This document shows positions 36,021 to 46,918 of a stretch of 61,276 nt of DNA, piece by piece. Below the pieces are notes generated by a model. The model was not told the DNA's origin. It saw only the letters and a list, made by a program, of their open reading frames with translations, and ran no database searches. Position 1 is the stretch's first letter, and each line of letters starts with the position of its first letter. Made by a program: the position numbers and the translations under genes. Origin of the DNA: Deltaproteobacteria bacterium (GTDB taxonomy: Bacteria; Desulfobacterota; Desulfarculia; Adiutricales; Adiutricaceae); contig JAISCZ010000026.1 in the NCBI GenBank assembly GCA_031265205.1, positions 1 to 61,276 of the forward strand, written 5' to 3'.

Positions 36021-37816
36021 CTCCAAGTCTTACGACCGTTCAGGTTCGCCGAACGGCTTTCAACGCCCGAAACACCCGCTTTGATCAGGCCTAGAAAGCC
36101 ATATCTCTGAAGGAGTTGGCCCTCCAGCGCCGTCATGCCTACTGGGAATCTAGGGTTTAAGGGTCCTGAAGGGGAGACTTTATGTCGTTGTAGGGGAGAC
36201 CCACGGCGACTCAGGACGCTCTAAAATCTAAAATTAATCCAGACGAGACGGATAAGCGGAGCAGCGTTTTCGATGGATCCTGGCGCCTCCTTTGAGGCTA
36301 TCAAGTCAGGCCGAAAAGAGCTTGAAGCGAGCGTCGCGTCGGAGGCTGGGAGGGCCGAGCGCCCCTTGGTGGCCGGCTCTATGAACTCATAGGCGATACC
36401 GGTGGCGAGTCGAGGGTTGGCGCAGAAAAGGCCGATCTCGGGTCCGGGCCGCCCGCCTCGGCGAAGTCCTGGGGTTTCCCGCGCGAAGGCTCTGAGATAG
36501 GCAATCTCAACCCGCGATTTAATATTCTCCCGCGAAAATAGGCATGAAAAATACCTTTTCGTGGGGCGAATCATTGTTTCCATTCTCGCCGAGTCGCTAA
36601 ACAGTATCAAAATTATCGCTTTGAGTCCTCTTTGAAAGGATTTCGCTCTCTTTAAGAAGAGCGTCACGAGGCTTGAGGTCCGGGAGAAATACTTGACGCG
36701 TTCGTTCTTGGGCTTGGCCTGAAGGGAAAGGGGACCTTGCTCAGTTCTCTGGAGGGGCTTGCCCTGGCTATGGGTATAGATGGCCGCTATTTTCCATGAG
36801 CGGACGACGCGAGACAGCTTTTAGGAGAAGTCTCTTTCGCGTCAAGCGTGTCTTCTTTTCCGCTTCGGGGCTGGAGGTGAGCAAGTCGAATCTGTTCCAA
36901 CCCAGGCGCTCGCGGGCGCTTCGCTCCCCTTTTAGGCGACGCGGGCCCGAACGTCGCGGGGCAGGCGAAGGTTGGCGTTCGCGCTATCAGGTCGCGCCAG
37001 GGACTCCGGCGGCGCTTTAGCCAGGCGGGATCTCTTTTAAGGTTACTCGTAGCGCGAGAAGGCTCGAAGCGACCGAAGGGGCTCGGGAGGAGCGTGGAAA
37101 CGCCAAGGTAGCGAAAGAATACGTTATTCTTTTGAGCTTAACTCGGAACAAGGATGGCGGAGGCGAGGGGAAGCGGATTAGTGGAGACGAGAGCGTAGAG
37201 TCATATTTTAAGGAGGCCCTCCAACATGCCGGCGATGGAGGCTCTCCGCTCCTTCGAATCCATAAGATCAGGAAAAGCGTGGCTCGCCTCTTCCTGACTC
37301 TCCCTGGTCAGGATTCCCCCATCGCGACGCCTGGCGCTGGTTAAGGGTGGGAGAGAGGAAAAGGGTAGGGACGGCGCTGGCGCGCGCCCATCCGGGGCCT
37401 CCCCTCGAGCCTTTGAGTGGGGAACCGCTTGAGGAGTGTCTCTTGGGGCGCCGGTAATTCCGGCGGGAACGCGAGCGAGGGGGGAACCTCGGGACAAATG
37501 GCGGAATAGGCGGTCCCCACGAGGTTTTTAAGGCGATTCTCGCGCCAACCTCCCTTAAGTTCGCGGGCGGATTATTGAAAACGCTGGTTTGTTGTCTGAG
37601 GCTAAATCGACTAACCGTCAAATTTTCTTGATATTTGCCTATCAATATGTTAGGAAATACAAACGAGTTATTATCTTTGGCGCCAAAATGGACAAAGCTC
37701 AGTCTCTTGCAAAGTTGATGCCAAGTATAATGGACGGCGAAAGCGCGGATAGACGCGCGTCCTTTAAGTCTCGGCGCGAAATTTTCGCGGCTGTTCCACG
37801 ATAAGGGTTTCATTCC
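36021..37816. other. 1.8-kb region with gene debris upstream of the restriction-modification gene
   Basis: At 36040-36150 a plus-strand frame reads VRRTAFNARNTRFDQA, then KAISLKELALQRRHAYWESRV, broken by a stop, which looks like a decayed gene of unknown family. Plus-strand pieces at 36400-36530 are similarly protein-like but interrupted. From 37560 the DNA becomes AT-richer towards the start of the next gene. Confidence 0.4.
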
Positions 37817-40800
37817 ATGAATTTTCAGGACATATTGCGCAAGTACCGCTCCGACGCCTTCAACGAGCGGGATAAGGGCAATCGCTTTGAAAGGCTCATG
37901 GTCAATTTTCTGAAGACTAACCGGGCCTACGAATCCTCGTTTAGCCATGTCTGGCTCTGGATGGACTGCCCTTTCCGCAAAAGTATCAGTCAGACGGGCA
38001 AGGATATCGGAATAGATCTGGTGCTGCGCGACGAGGAAGGCAAGTACTGGGCCGTCCAGTGCAAATGCTTCAAAGAAACTGCTTCCATTGACAAGCGCGC
38101 CGTCGATAGTTTTATCGGAGCCAGCGGCAAGCGCTTCAAAGACGACGCGGGCCGAGATTCAACCTTCAGCTACCGGCTGTGGATCTCCACGACCAATAAT
38201 TGGACGGACGAGGCCGAAAGTGAACTGCGTGACCAGAGCGTCCATTGCCACATAATTAATCTGGGCGACTTGGAGAAAGTCAAAGTTGACTGGGATAAGC
38301 TGGAGCAGGGCTTTTTCGGGGAGCGGGCCAGGCCAGAGCGCTTTACTCCGAGGGAAGACCAGAAAGAGGCTCTAGACACAGCTCTCGAGCATTATAGCAA
38401 GCAAGACCGTGGCCATATGACCATGGCCTGCGGCACCGGCAAGACATTTACCTCGCTCATAATCGCCGAAGAAATGACCAAGGGACAGGGGTTGGTCCTT
38501 TTTCTGGCCCCTTCCATCGCCCTGATAGGCCAGACTTTGTGGGCGTGGTACGACAACGCCCAAGAATATTTTCAAGCTATTTGCGTTTGCTCGGACAAAG
38601 CCGTCTCCACGCTCCGCGGGAACGCGAAAGAGGATCAAGTCTACGGGTCTCCGGTTGATTTGCCGCTGCCGTCCTCCACTTCTCCGGACGAAATCGAAAA
38701 ACGGCTTACGCGAGGACGCTTGAAGCGTCCGGAACGCCTCCAGGTAATCTTCTCCACTTATCAGTCGATAGATAGCGTGGCCCAAGCCCTGAAGAAGGCT
38801 AAAAGGGTAGTTGATCTTATCGTCTGCGACGAAGCTCATCGGACAACCGGGTTTTCTTTGACCAAGGAAGACGAAAGCCATTTCGTTAAGGTTCATGACG
38901 ACGCCTTCATTAGGGCCAAGAAACGTCTGTACATGACGGCGACTCCCAAAATTTTTGGCGAGCAAGCTAAAAAAACGGCCGAGGAAAATTCTATCGCCTT
39001 ATGCTCAATGGACGATGAAAGCCTCTTCGGGGCGGAGTTTTATCGACTGGGATTTGGAAAGGCAGTTGATCTCAGGCTTTTATGCGATTATAAAGTCCTT
39101 GTCCTTACCGTAAACCGCCGAGATATTCCTGAGAAGATTCAGGCTCAAGCCGCTGACGGCAAAAAAGAGATTGAGGCCGATGACGTTTCCAAGCTCATAG
39201 GTTGCCTCAACGCTTTGTCTAAAAATATGGCCTACGATAATAAGATTCTGTCCCAGGTCGATCCAGGGCAGATGCGCAGGGCCGTCGCTTTCTGTCAGAC
39301 CATTAAAAAGTCCGAGGCCATAAGCGATCTTTTTACCAAAATTGAGGGAGACTGGAGCGAGAGCCTGACGGAGGAGGAAAGACAAAGGCTGGTAACGCTC
39401 GAAACGCGTCACATTGACGGCACCATGGGCGCCTCCCTAAGGAACGAAAGAATGACTTGGCTCAAAGAAGAGCCAGAAAATCAGCAAATATGTCGCGTGC
39501 TGACCAATGTCCGGTGCCTGTCGGAGGGGGTAGATGTCCCCACGCTGGACGCCGTTCTTTTTCTTTCGGCAAAGAATTCCCCGATAGAAGTCGTCCAGTC
39601 CGTCGGGCGGGTTATGCGCGCGGCCAAGGGCAAAAAATTTGGGTATATCATCATCCCGGTCATCGTTCCTTCCTACGTCCAACCCGAAGACGCTTTGAAC
39701 GATAATAAGGCCTTTGAGACGGTCTGGATTGTTTTAAACGCTTTAAGATCCCACGATGACCGCTTTCGCGGCATAATCAATAAAATCCAACTCAACGAAA
39801 ACCGTTCCGATGGGCAAGAGCGAATTTTAATTGGCGGTATAGCCAAAGGAGACCTTGATACAAACAGCCTAGACAACGTAATGAACGCGATCCAGGAGCG
39901 CGGCTTTCCTACGGATTCCAGGAGCGATGAAATTCGCCTGCACAACGCCATATACGCGCGTTTGGTAAAGAAGGTTGGCAGTAAACAGGATTTCATGCTG
40001 TGGGCCAATGACGTGGCGAAAATAGCCGACGGCTTCAAGAACCGCATTACTAAGGTCGTCAGCCAGGAAGGCCCTCACAAAAAAGAATTTGGCAACTTTC
40101 TCGACAGCTTAAGAAAGTCGCTTAATCCCTCGGTAAACTCTGAGGAAGCCATCGAGATGCTGGCCCAGCACCTGATCACCAAGCCAGTGTTTGAGGCGCT
40201 GTTTGACAATTATTCGTTTGTCCAGAACAATCCAGTTTCCAAATCGTTGGAAACGATGATTCATGTCCTGGGAGACCAGAAACTGGAAAATGATACGCCT
40301 ACTTTAAAGAGGTTATATGAGACCGTAAAAAACGAGGTGGCGGGATTAGACAATTCAGCCGCCAAACAGAAGATTATGGTTAACCTTTATGATAATTTTT
40401 TCAAAATCGCCATACCTAAGGCCGTGGAAAAACTTGGCATTGTTTATACGCCGATAGAGGTGGTCGATTTCATAAATAATTCCGTGGCTAAGGCGCTCGA
40501 AAAGGAATTTGGCCGGAACATTTCCGATCCCAATGTCCATATAATAGATCCTTTTGCGGGTACCGGGACATTCATAACCAGGCTTATCCAAAGCGGACTT
40601 TTAGGATCCGGCGAAAAGCTTAAAAATAAATATTTAAACGAGCTTCACGCCAATGAGATAATTTTACTCGCGTACTATATCGCCAGCGTTAACGTCGAAA
40701 ACGCATACCATGAGGCTATGGGAGAGACCGCGAAGTATCATCCCTTTGAAGGCATTTGCCTGACGGACACTTTTCAGCTTTATGAAAGCGTAAGACAATA

Positions 40801-42706
40801 CGCGCATGACGGCCCGCTATTGAAAAATACGGAGCGGATGGTAATTCAAAAGGAGGCGCCTTTAGAGGTTATTATTGGCAACCCACCATATTCAATTGGA
40901 CAACGGTCAGCTAATGATAACGCCCAAAACCAGACATATGTGTTTTTAAATAAGCGAATTGATGAGACATACGCTAATCAATCCAGCGCCAATCTTCTAA
41001 AATCGCTGTATGACACGTACATCAAGGCTTTTCGCTGGGCGTCAGATCGCTTTGAGCGTGAAGGTCGCGGCGTTGTGGCCTTCGTTTCCAACGCCGGCTG
41101 GCTTGATGGGAACGCCATGGATGGCATGCGCAAATGTCTCGCGCAAGAGTTCAGCAAAATATATATCTTAAATTTGCGTGGTAATCAAAGGACTTCAGGG
41201 GAGTTATCTAAAAAAGAAGGTGGCAAAATTTTCGGTTCTGGCAGCCGGACGCCCATCGCTATTACAGTGTTGATTAAAAACCAAGCTCATCATGGCCCGG
41301 CTGAGATTTACTATCACGCCGTTGCCGACAATCTACGCCGGGAAGATAAGTTAGCGATATTAGCCACAAAACAAAACATTTATAGTAATGAATTGGCATG
41401 GGAAGCCATCACGCCAAATGAAGATGGAGATTGGTTAAATCAAGGAAAAGAAACGTTTAAAGAATTTTACGCCATAGGTGATAAAAAGGATCAATATAAA
41501 TCAATTTCTTTTTTCAGCGAGTATAGTCTAGGTTTATTGACATCAAGAGATCCATGGTGTTATAATTTTAACAATAAATATTTAGCGCAAAATATAAAAA
41601 GTAGTATTGATTACTATAATAGTCAAGTTTCAGTTGTTGATAAATTAAAACAACAGAAACATCTAGAAAATTCTAAGATTATTGATGATATTACGACGAT
41701 TATAGATTTTGACTCGAAACAATTTTCATGGGATCACCGACAAAAAATTGATGTCACAAAATCAATAAGTTATTTATATTCGAAAGATTCAATGAATATA
41801 AGTCTTTATAGGCCTTTTCAAAAAGTTCATTCATATTTTAATAGAACATTAAATGCCCGTGTGTATCAATTGCCGAAATTATTTCCAACCAAAAGTCATC
41901 CAAATTTGTTAATTTGCGTTTCTGGTATTGGGGGCACGAAAGAAAATAGCACTCTGATATCGAATGTTATAACTGATTTTAATTGCCTTGACGCAGGAAC
42001 TCAATGTTTTCCTCTCTACTACTATGAGGATATCAAAACCGCGCCAGTAAATAAAGGGCACGCTCTTTTCGATAATGCCCGGATAGTTGATGGCTATAAA
42101 CGCCACGACGCGATAACTAGCTTCATCCTTAAAGAAAGCCGCGCTAAATATGGGCTCAATGTTTCCAAGAGCGATATTTTCTTCTTTGTCTATGGATTTC
42201 TCCACTCTCCGGATTACAGAACCTCGTTTTCAGCCGATCTAAAAAAATCTCTCCCAAGACTACCGTTGGTGGATAACCCAGAGGATTTCTGGGCTTTCTC
42301 CAAGGCTGGCCGGGACCTGGCCGAACTTCATCTCAACTATGAGACGGTCAAGCCTTACGCGAAAGCCAAAGTAACGGGCGTTGATAAAGGAAATTTTATC
42401 GTAGACAAGCTCCGTTTCGCAAGCAAGGGCGATAAGACGACAATTTTATATAATTCGTCTATCACTATCAGCGACATCCCCCAAGAGGCATATGATTACG
42501 CGCTAAATGGTCGTTCAGCCCTGGAATGGGTCATGGACCGCTACCAGGTCAAGACAGACAAGGATAGTGGCATCAAAAACGATCCAAACGACTGGGCCAA
42601 GGAACGCGGACAGCCCCGGTACATTCTCGATCTTCTACTCAGTCTGATTACCGTCAGCCTTGAGACCATGAAGATCGTGAAAGATCTTCCGAAGCTGGAC
42701 TTCTAA
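37817..42706 (+). CDS. Type ISP restriction-modification enzyme (nuclease-helicase-methyltransferase fusion)
   Basis: The 1629-residue protein joins all activities in one chain. An Mrr-like nuclease domain comes first (GKDIGIDLVLRDEEG then WAVQCKCF, about 60-85). A superfamily 2 helicase/translocase follows: ACGTGKT with Lys209, CDEAH near 338 and QSVGRVMRAAKG. A coupler then precedes an N6-adenine methyltransferase with DPFAGTGTF (from Asp911) and NPPY (Asn1022-Tyr1025). The C-terminal third should be the target recognition domain. This is the LlaGI/LlaBIII layout; such enzymes methylate one strand and cut unmodified DNA after translocation. No separate specificity subunit is needed. The stretch encoding the recognition domain (41380-42000) is markedly AT-rich, consistent with transfer or module exchange. 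It appears intact. Confidence 0.93.
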   Translation: MNFQDILRKYRSDAFNERDKGNRFERLMVNFLKTNRAYESSFSHVWLWMDCPFRKSISQTGKDIGIDLVLRDEEGKYWAVQCKCFKETASIDKRAVDSFIGASGKRFKDDAGRDSTFSYRLWISTTNNWTDEAESELRDQSVHCHIINLGDLEKVKVDWDKLEQGFFGERARPERFTPREDQKEALDTALEHYSKQDRGHMTMACGTGKTFTSLIIAEEMTKGQGLVLFLAPSIALIGQTLWAWYDNAQEYFQAICVCSDKAVSTLRGNAKEDQVYGSPVDLPLPSSTSPDEIEKRLTRGRLKRPERLQVIFSTYQSIDSVAQALKKAKRVVDLIVCDEAHRTTGFSLTKEDESHFVKVHDDAFIRAKKRLYMTATPKIFGEQAKKTAEENSIALCSMDDESLFGAEFYRLGFGKAVDLRLLCDYKVLVLTVNRRDIPEKIQAQAADGKKEIEADDVSKLIGCLNALSKNMAYDNKILSQVDPGQMRRAVAFCQTIKKSEAISDLFTKIEGDWSESLTEEERQRLVTLETRHIDGTMGASLRNERMTWLKEEPENQQICRVLTNVRCLSEGVDVPTLDAVLFLSAKNSPIEVVQSVGRVMRAAKGKKFGYIIIPVIVPSYVQPEDALNDNKAFETVWIVLNALRSHDDRFRGIINKIQLNENRSDGQERILIGGIAKGDLDTNSLDNVMNAIQERGFPTDSRSDEIRLHNAIYARLVKKVGSKQDFMLWANDVAKIADGFKNRITKVVSQEGPHKKEFGNFLDSLRKSLNPSVNSEEAIEMLAQHLITKPVFEALFDNYSFVQNNPVSKSLETMIHVLGDQKLENDTPTLKRLYETVKNEVAGLDNSAAKQKIMVNLYDNFFKIAIPKAVEKLGIVYTPIEVVDFINNSVAKALEKEFGRNISDPNVHIIDPFAGTGTFITRLIQSGLLGSGEKLKNKYLNELHANEIILLAYYIASVNVENAYHEAMGETAKYHPFEGICLTDTFQLYESVRQYAHDGPLLKNTERMVIQKEAPLEVIIGNPPYSIGQRSANDNAQNQTYVFLNKRIDETYANQSSANLLKSLYDTYIKAFRWASDRFEREGRGVVAFVSNAGWLDGNAMDGMRKCLAQEFSKIYILNLRGNQRTSGELSKKEGGKIFGSGSRTPIAITVLIKNQAHHGPAEIYYHAVADNLRREDKLAILATKQNIYSNELAWEAITPNEDGDWLNQGKETFKEFYAIGDKKDQYKSISFFSEYSLGLLTSRDPWCYNFNNKYLAQNIKSSIDYYNSQVSVVDKLKQQKHLENSKIIDDITTIIDFDSKQFSWDHRQKIDVTKSISYLYSKDSMNISLYRPFQKVHSYFNRTLNARVYQLPKLFPTKSHPNLLICVSGIGGTKENSTLISNVITDFNCLDAGTQCFPLYYYEDIKTAPVNKGHALFDNARIVDGYKRHDAITSFILKESRAKYGLNVSKSDIFFFVYGFLHSPDYRTSFSADLKKSLPRLPLVDNPEDFWAFSKAGRDLAELHLNYETVKPYAKAKVTGVDKGNFIVDKLRFASKGDKTTILYNSSITISDIPQEAYDYALNGRSALEWVMDRYQVKTDKDSGIKNDPNDWAKERGQPRYILDLLLSLITVSLETMKIVKDLPKLDF

Positions 42707-44247
42707 AAGTTCCGTGCCGTTCGCGGACAAGCTCCGTATCGGGGTCAACGTCTCCCTGCCGCTAGTATCGGCGTTGCGCTTTATCCAGAAAATAAAGCCT
42801 GCGCCAAGCGCGACCTGCGCGCTTCATGAGCCATAAAATTTTCGGGAACCAAAGAGCCGCTGAGAAGGATGTCTCTTTAGGAGAATTATTGCGCTTCTCG
42901 CGCGTCCCGGTTTTTCCGCAAACTCTTCCCAGCCGCGTAAAAGAGCCGAGGCCCGAGGGCGGTTTCCCCTATCTGTGACCACGCGCAAGGCTGATTAGCA
43001 AAAATAGTTTTCCTAAACGGATCAGCGCGAAGTATCGTCCGAGACCAGGAAGAAGACCATCAATACTGGGGTGGAACGTCAGCTCTTTTGAGGGGCGTTG
43101 AGTCGAAATGCCCAACGCGCCAACCGAGTTCCCTGTTCCGCGCGCTGAAACTTAATTTTCCAGCGTCTTGGATCTTGGAGAGACGCGCGGGAGTTCACGT
43201 AACTGCGCGCTGTGCCATCGGAAAATTCCCGGAAAACGTTAAACGGGGATAAACGGATACTTGACCCCAAACTTCCAAAATTAATTCCCAAATAACGGTT
43301 CGCGGCGACTTATGAGAAGCTTTTCAATAAGATTGTGGTCTTTATCGCGTTAAGAGGTTTCCGACGGACTGACTCCAAGCCCGACATCGCGTCTGAGGGT
43401 TTTGAGCGCTCCGGGCCCCTTTTTCTAAAGATAAAACCAATTTGACTTTGCCGCTTGGCCTGATTCGCGGCGGAGTCGGCAGCGCCCGCCTGAGCCGCCT
43501 TGAGCAGGGCGCCGTAGGGTTGAGCTCTCAGCCGGCGAAATATGTCGCCACTAAATTCATAACGTGGGAGGTTCGTCATTCTCTCAGGCCTTAGAATCGT
43601 AGGCGGATTGATCCGGAGTTGGACGTTCCGGCCTGGCAAAGCCGAGTTATGAAAGATAGCGCTGGGACTCAAGCCTCCCTCCGCGCCGTTTTAAGTGGCT
43701 CCACAGCGTAAGCTAAGACTGGGGCGAGGGTGGAGGCGAGGCTCGGGAGGAACCCTTCGCCTCTCCCGATGCCTATCTCCATCCCCTGAAACCGAAAAGC
43801 GCGACCTTGACCGGCGCCTGAACCCCATGGCCTTCCGTGGACGCGTCCCCTTAAACATCACGCGGCGCGCTAATTTTCCGCGCGCTTTTCCAAGGAACTC
43901 CTAACTTATTCGCGAAATCCTTCCGCCTTCCCGTTTCCGCCTCCCAGAGATTCCCACCCCATGGGCGCGTGGATACGCGCGGGAGGAGAGCTAGGCGGGC
44001 GGGGCCCTCTCTCCCTCAGGGGGCGCGGGTACCTGCCCTCCCTGGGCTTTCTGGGGAGCCTGGACGCGCGGTTTGACTCATATATAGGGTTTAAGGTAAT
44101 TTAGTTGAGGTTTTAGGGGATTTTCCCCCTTTATTTTTGCTTTCGACGCTTTATTTTTTATCTTTTCCACGCTCGCCCGCGGCGCTTTCCGGGACGCCGA
44201 AGGGAGACTTGGAGCCAGAGCGCGCGCGACGACTGGCGGGAGAATAG
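42707..44247. other. 1.54-kb region without a supported gene
   Basis: Minus-strand frames at 43079-43291 and 43310-43672 sit one after the other and look protein-like (for example RYEFSGDIFRRLRAQPYGALLKA) but match no family known to me and have no ribosome site. They may be remnants. An AT-rich patch at 44080-44160 may carry the promoter of the following gene. Confidence 0.4.
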
Positions 44248-44901
44248 ATGCCCCCTTTATCCATCAATCTTGAGCTTAAGGGCCGCAAAGCCCTCGTCGT
44301 CGGAGCGGGCAAGGTCGGCTCCCGCAAGCTCTCCTATCTCCTCCATAGCGGCGCGGAACTCATCGTGGTGGAGCCAAACCCATCCGATGGTCTTTTAAAA
44401 ATGGCCAAGAAGGGGCGGATTGACCTCCAAAGCCGCTTTTCGACCAGATTTTTAAAGGACTCCCCCCTGGTCTTCGTGACCGTCTCCACGGCTTTAAGCG
44501 ACGATCTGTTGGAAGAGATTAAGGAGCGCGATCTCTGGCTGAACGTGGCCGACCGCCCGGAAATCGGCAATTTTACCCTGCCCGCCGTCCTGGAAGACGG
44601 GCCCTTTCGCCTGGCCGTCTCCACGGGCGGCAACGCCCCGGCTCTCGCCGCCAAAGTCTCGCGCTCGCTGCGCGACCGCTTTAAGGGATACGGGGCTTTC
44701 GCGCGGATAATGGGGGCCGTCCGGCCCTTTATCGTTAAATCCAAGCTGCTCCCCGAGCGACGCGCGGAGATTTTTAGAGCGCTGGCCGACAACGAGGACA
44801 TTCCCAGCTATTTGGCCGAGGAGCGCTTTGACGAGGCCCTGGAACTCGTCGCGCGGCTGATCCGGCCCGTCAAGTTACCCGCCGATTTCTCTCTCGAATA
44901 G
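44248..44901 (+). CDS. precorrin-2 dehydrogenase / sirohydrochlorin ferrochelatase-type protein
   Basis: The 217-residue protein begins INLELKGRKALVVGAGKVGSRKLSYLL, the NAD-binding start of Met8/SirC/CysG-N proteins that oxidise precorrin-2. VVEPNPSDGL, a short FVTVSTAL and LNVADRPEIGNFTLPAVLEDGPF follow, the last being the family's most conserved region. It makes sirohydrochlorin for siroheme, and in many anaerobes for B12 and alternative heme. The start ATG 44248 follows GGGAG. hemA follows 21 bp later, a frequent pairing, and both genes serve tetrapyrrole supply, which the corrinoid proteins in this window need. Confidence 0.92.
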   Translation: MPPLSINLELKGRKALVVGAGKVGSRKLSYLLHSGAELIVVEPNPSDGLLKMAKKGRIDLQSRFSTRFLKDSPLVFVTVSTALSDDLLEEIKERDLWLNVADRPEIGNFTLPAVLEDGPFRLAVSTGGNAPALAAKVSRSLRDRFKGYGAFARIMGAVRPFIVKSKLLPERRAEIFRALADNEDIPSYLAEERFDEALELVARLIRPVKLPADFSLE

Positions 44902-44922
44902 GGAAACGCCCCTTCACGACCC

Positions 44923-46191
44923 ATGGACATCTTTATTTTAGGGACCAGCCACCATCAGGCCTCGGTGGAAATTCGGGAAAAACTCCAAGGCCCCGGGTCC
45001 CTGGAACCTGAGGATCTCCACCGCCTGCAGACGGTCGGAATCCTGGAGGAAGGGCTGCTCGTCTCCACCTGTAACCGTCTGGAGGCGGTGTGCGTCGCCA
45101 AGAGCGCGGCGGAGGCCAAAGCAAGGCTTTTGGAGCGCCTGGCCGCCGCGGCGGGCCCGCTCGCGGCTGATTTGGGCGCCCTTTTTCACTTTTATTTAAA
45201 CGGGGAGGCCGTGGGCTACCTTTTTCGGGTGGCGGCGGGCTTGGACTCCCAGGTCCTGGGCGAGGCCCAGATCCTGGGCCAGGTCAAGGAGGCTTACCGC
45301 GCGGCCATGGCGCACCGCTCCGCCGGGCCCATTGTCGGCAAGCTTTTCCACAAGTGTTTCCAGGTGGCCAAGCGGATCCGCTCGGAAACCCGAGTCTCCG
45401 CGGGCAAAGTCTCGGTGGCCTCGGCGGCCATCGCGAGCGCCATGAAATCTTTAGGCGATCCCCCGGATCTCTCCCAGAGCGCCGCCCTCGTGGTGGGGGC
45501 GGGGGAGATGGCCGCGCTCCTGGTGGCTCACCTCAAAAGCCATGGGGTCGGCAAGCTCATTATCGTCTCCCGGACCCTTTCCCGGGCCCAGGAGCTGGGG
45601 AGCCGTCACGGCTGCGAGGTGCGGACCCTTCCCCAGCTGGGGGAGGCCCTGGGGGAGGCGGATCTGATCTTTACCGCCGCGGGCGGCGGCGAGCGCGTCC
45701 TTCTGGCCAACGAAATCGCCCCGATCCTCGTGAAAAGGGCCGGCGCCCCCTGGCGCGTCTTTGACTTGGGGGTGCCGCGCAACGTGGAAAGCTCCGTCGG
45801 CGCCCTCCCCAACGTCACCTTAATGGACATGGACGATTTCCGGGACGCGGTCGCGGAAAACCAGGACGCCCGCCGCCGGGAGGCCTCCAAGGGCGAGGCC
45901 ATCGTCGCGGAGGAGGTCTTAAAATTCCAAGAATGGCTCTCCGCCCTCGAGACCCGGCCCACGGTCAAGGATCTCACGCAAAAATGCGAGGAGGCTCGCC
46001 GCGTCGAGCTGCGCCGCACCTTGGCCCACCATCATTTTGACGACGAGGAGATCGCGGCCATCGACGCCATGACCAAGGCCCTGGTGCGCCGTCTCCTCCA
46101 CCATCCCCTGATGTTTACCAAGTCCTGTCACCGCCATTGGCGCGCCGAGTTCAATTTGGGCATGGTGCGGCGTATCTTCGGGCTCGACTGA
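44923..46191 (+). CDS. hemA: glutamyl-tRNA reductase
   Basis: HemA reduces glutamyl-tRNA to glutamate-1-semialdehyde, the entry to tetrapyrroles. The 422-residue protein has the catalytic cysteine in LLVSTCNRLEAV (Cys50), GTSHHQASVEIREKL at the N-terminus, a Rossmann NADPH site (ALVVGAGEMAALLV), the SRTLSRAQELG region and a C-terminal dimerisation helix bundle ending NLGMVRRIFGLD. It is probably co-transcribed with the preceding gene. The ribosome site is weak. Confidence 0.97.
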   Translation: MDIFILGTSHHQASVEIREKLQGPGSLEPEDLHRLQTVGILEEGLLVSTCNRLEAVCVAKSAAEAKARLLERLAAAAGPLAADLGALFHFYLNGEAVGYLFRVAAGLDSQVLGEAQILGQVKEAYRAAMAHRSAGPIVGKLFHKCFQVAKRIRSETRVSAGKVSVASAAIASAMKSLGDPPDLSQSAALVVGAGEMAALLVAHLKSHGVGKLIIVSRTLSRAQELGSRHGCEVRTLPQLGEALGEADLIFTAAGGGERVLLANEIAPILVKRAGAPWRVFDLGVPRNVESSVGALPNVTLMDMDDFRDAVAENQDARRREASKGEAIVAEEVLKFQEWLSALETRPTVKDLTQKCEEARRVELRRTLAHHHFDDEEIAAIDAMTKALVRRLLHHPLMFTKSCHRHWRAEFNLGMVRRIFGLD

Positions 46192-46576
46192 GGGCGAAAG
46201 CCTTCCTAGGACGGCCTCGCCGCCTTATAATACCGGCCGGGATTTTGGGGAGGGCGAAGCCGCGCCCGGCAAGGGAGGGTCTTTACAAAATGAAAAGGGC
46301 GCGAAAGGGCGCGCGCGAAAGCCTTGATATTTCTTTAAACTCCTAAAAATGCTATATAAGGAGAAGCCCCATATCCCTGGCTTCCCGCCTTGTCGGCGGG
46401 GCGGTCGGGGGAGCGGCTTTTTCTTTGTTCCCCCGCGCGCCCCTTGGGCTTTTCGCCCGCCGGCGAGGGACAACGACGCCGCGCGCCCGATAGGGGGCCT
46501 TTTAAGTTTCTAGCTTCAAGAAAAGGATTTACTCCTTTCCCGGATATTTCGCGTTTTGCCTCTGGAGGTGGCACCG
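46192..46576. other. 385-bp spacer before the HPt gene
   Basis: It is GC-rich with a purine-rich patch, and a T/A-rich stretch around 46325-46365 could hold a promoter. The strong ribosome site GGAGGTG of the next gene is at 46564-46570. Confidence 0.4.
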
Positions 46577-46918
46577 GTGACTATCACGATAGATAGGGCA
46601 GCGCTTCTCGAAAATTTTATGGACGACGAGGAGCTTCTCCAAGAAAGTATCGATCTCTTTCTGGAAAGAGTGAAGACCCGCTTCGGCGATTTGGAAAAAG
46701 CCGTGGAGGCCAAGGACATCCAGAAGGTGATGGAAGAGGGTCACACCATCAAAGGCATGGTGGGCATTTTTACCACGGCGGAAGCTTTCGAGGCGGCTAA
46801 AAAACTGGAGTTCATGGGCCGCAACAAGGATCTGACCGGAGTGGACGAGGCCCTCGCGGATTTCAAAACCATTTTGGGGGAACTGGTCGAGCAACTGCGA
46901 ATCCTGCGCGGGGAATAG
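46577..46918 (+). CDS. stand-alone histidine phosphotransfer (HPt) domain protein
   Basis: HPt domains relay phosphate between a sensor kinase and a response regulator. The 113-residue protein is a four-helix bundle with the phosphorylatable histidine in EEGHTIKGMVGIF (His56), the standard HxxKG context. GTG 46577 is chosen because GGAGGTGG stands five bases upstream; the longer frame from TTG 46556 would put that site inside the gene. No kinase or response regulator is adjacent. Confidence 0.88.
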   Translation: MTITIDRAALLENFMDDEELLQESIDLFLERVKTRFGDLEKAVEAKDIQKVMEEGHTIKGMVGIFTTAEAFEAAKKLEFMGRNKDLTGVDEALADFKTILGELVEQLRILRGE

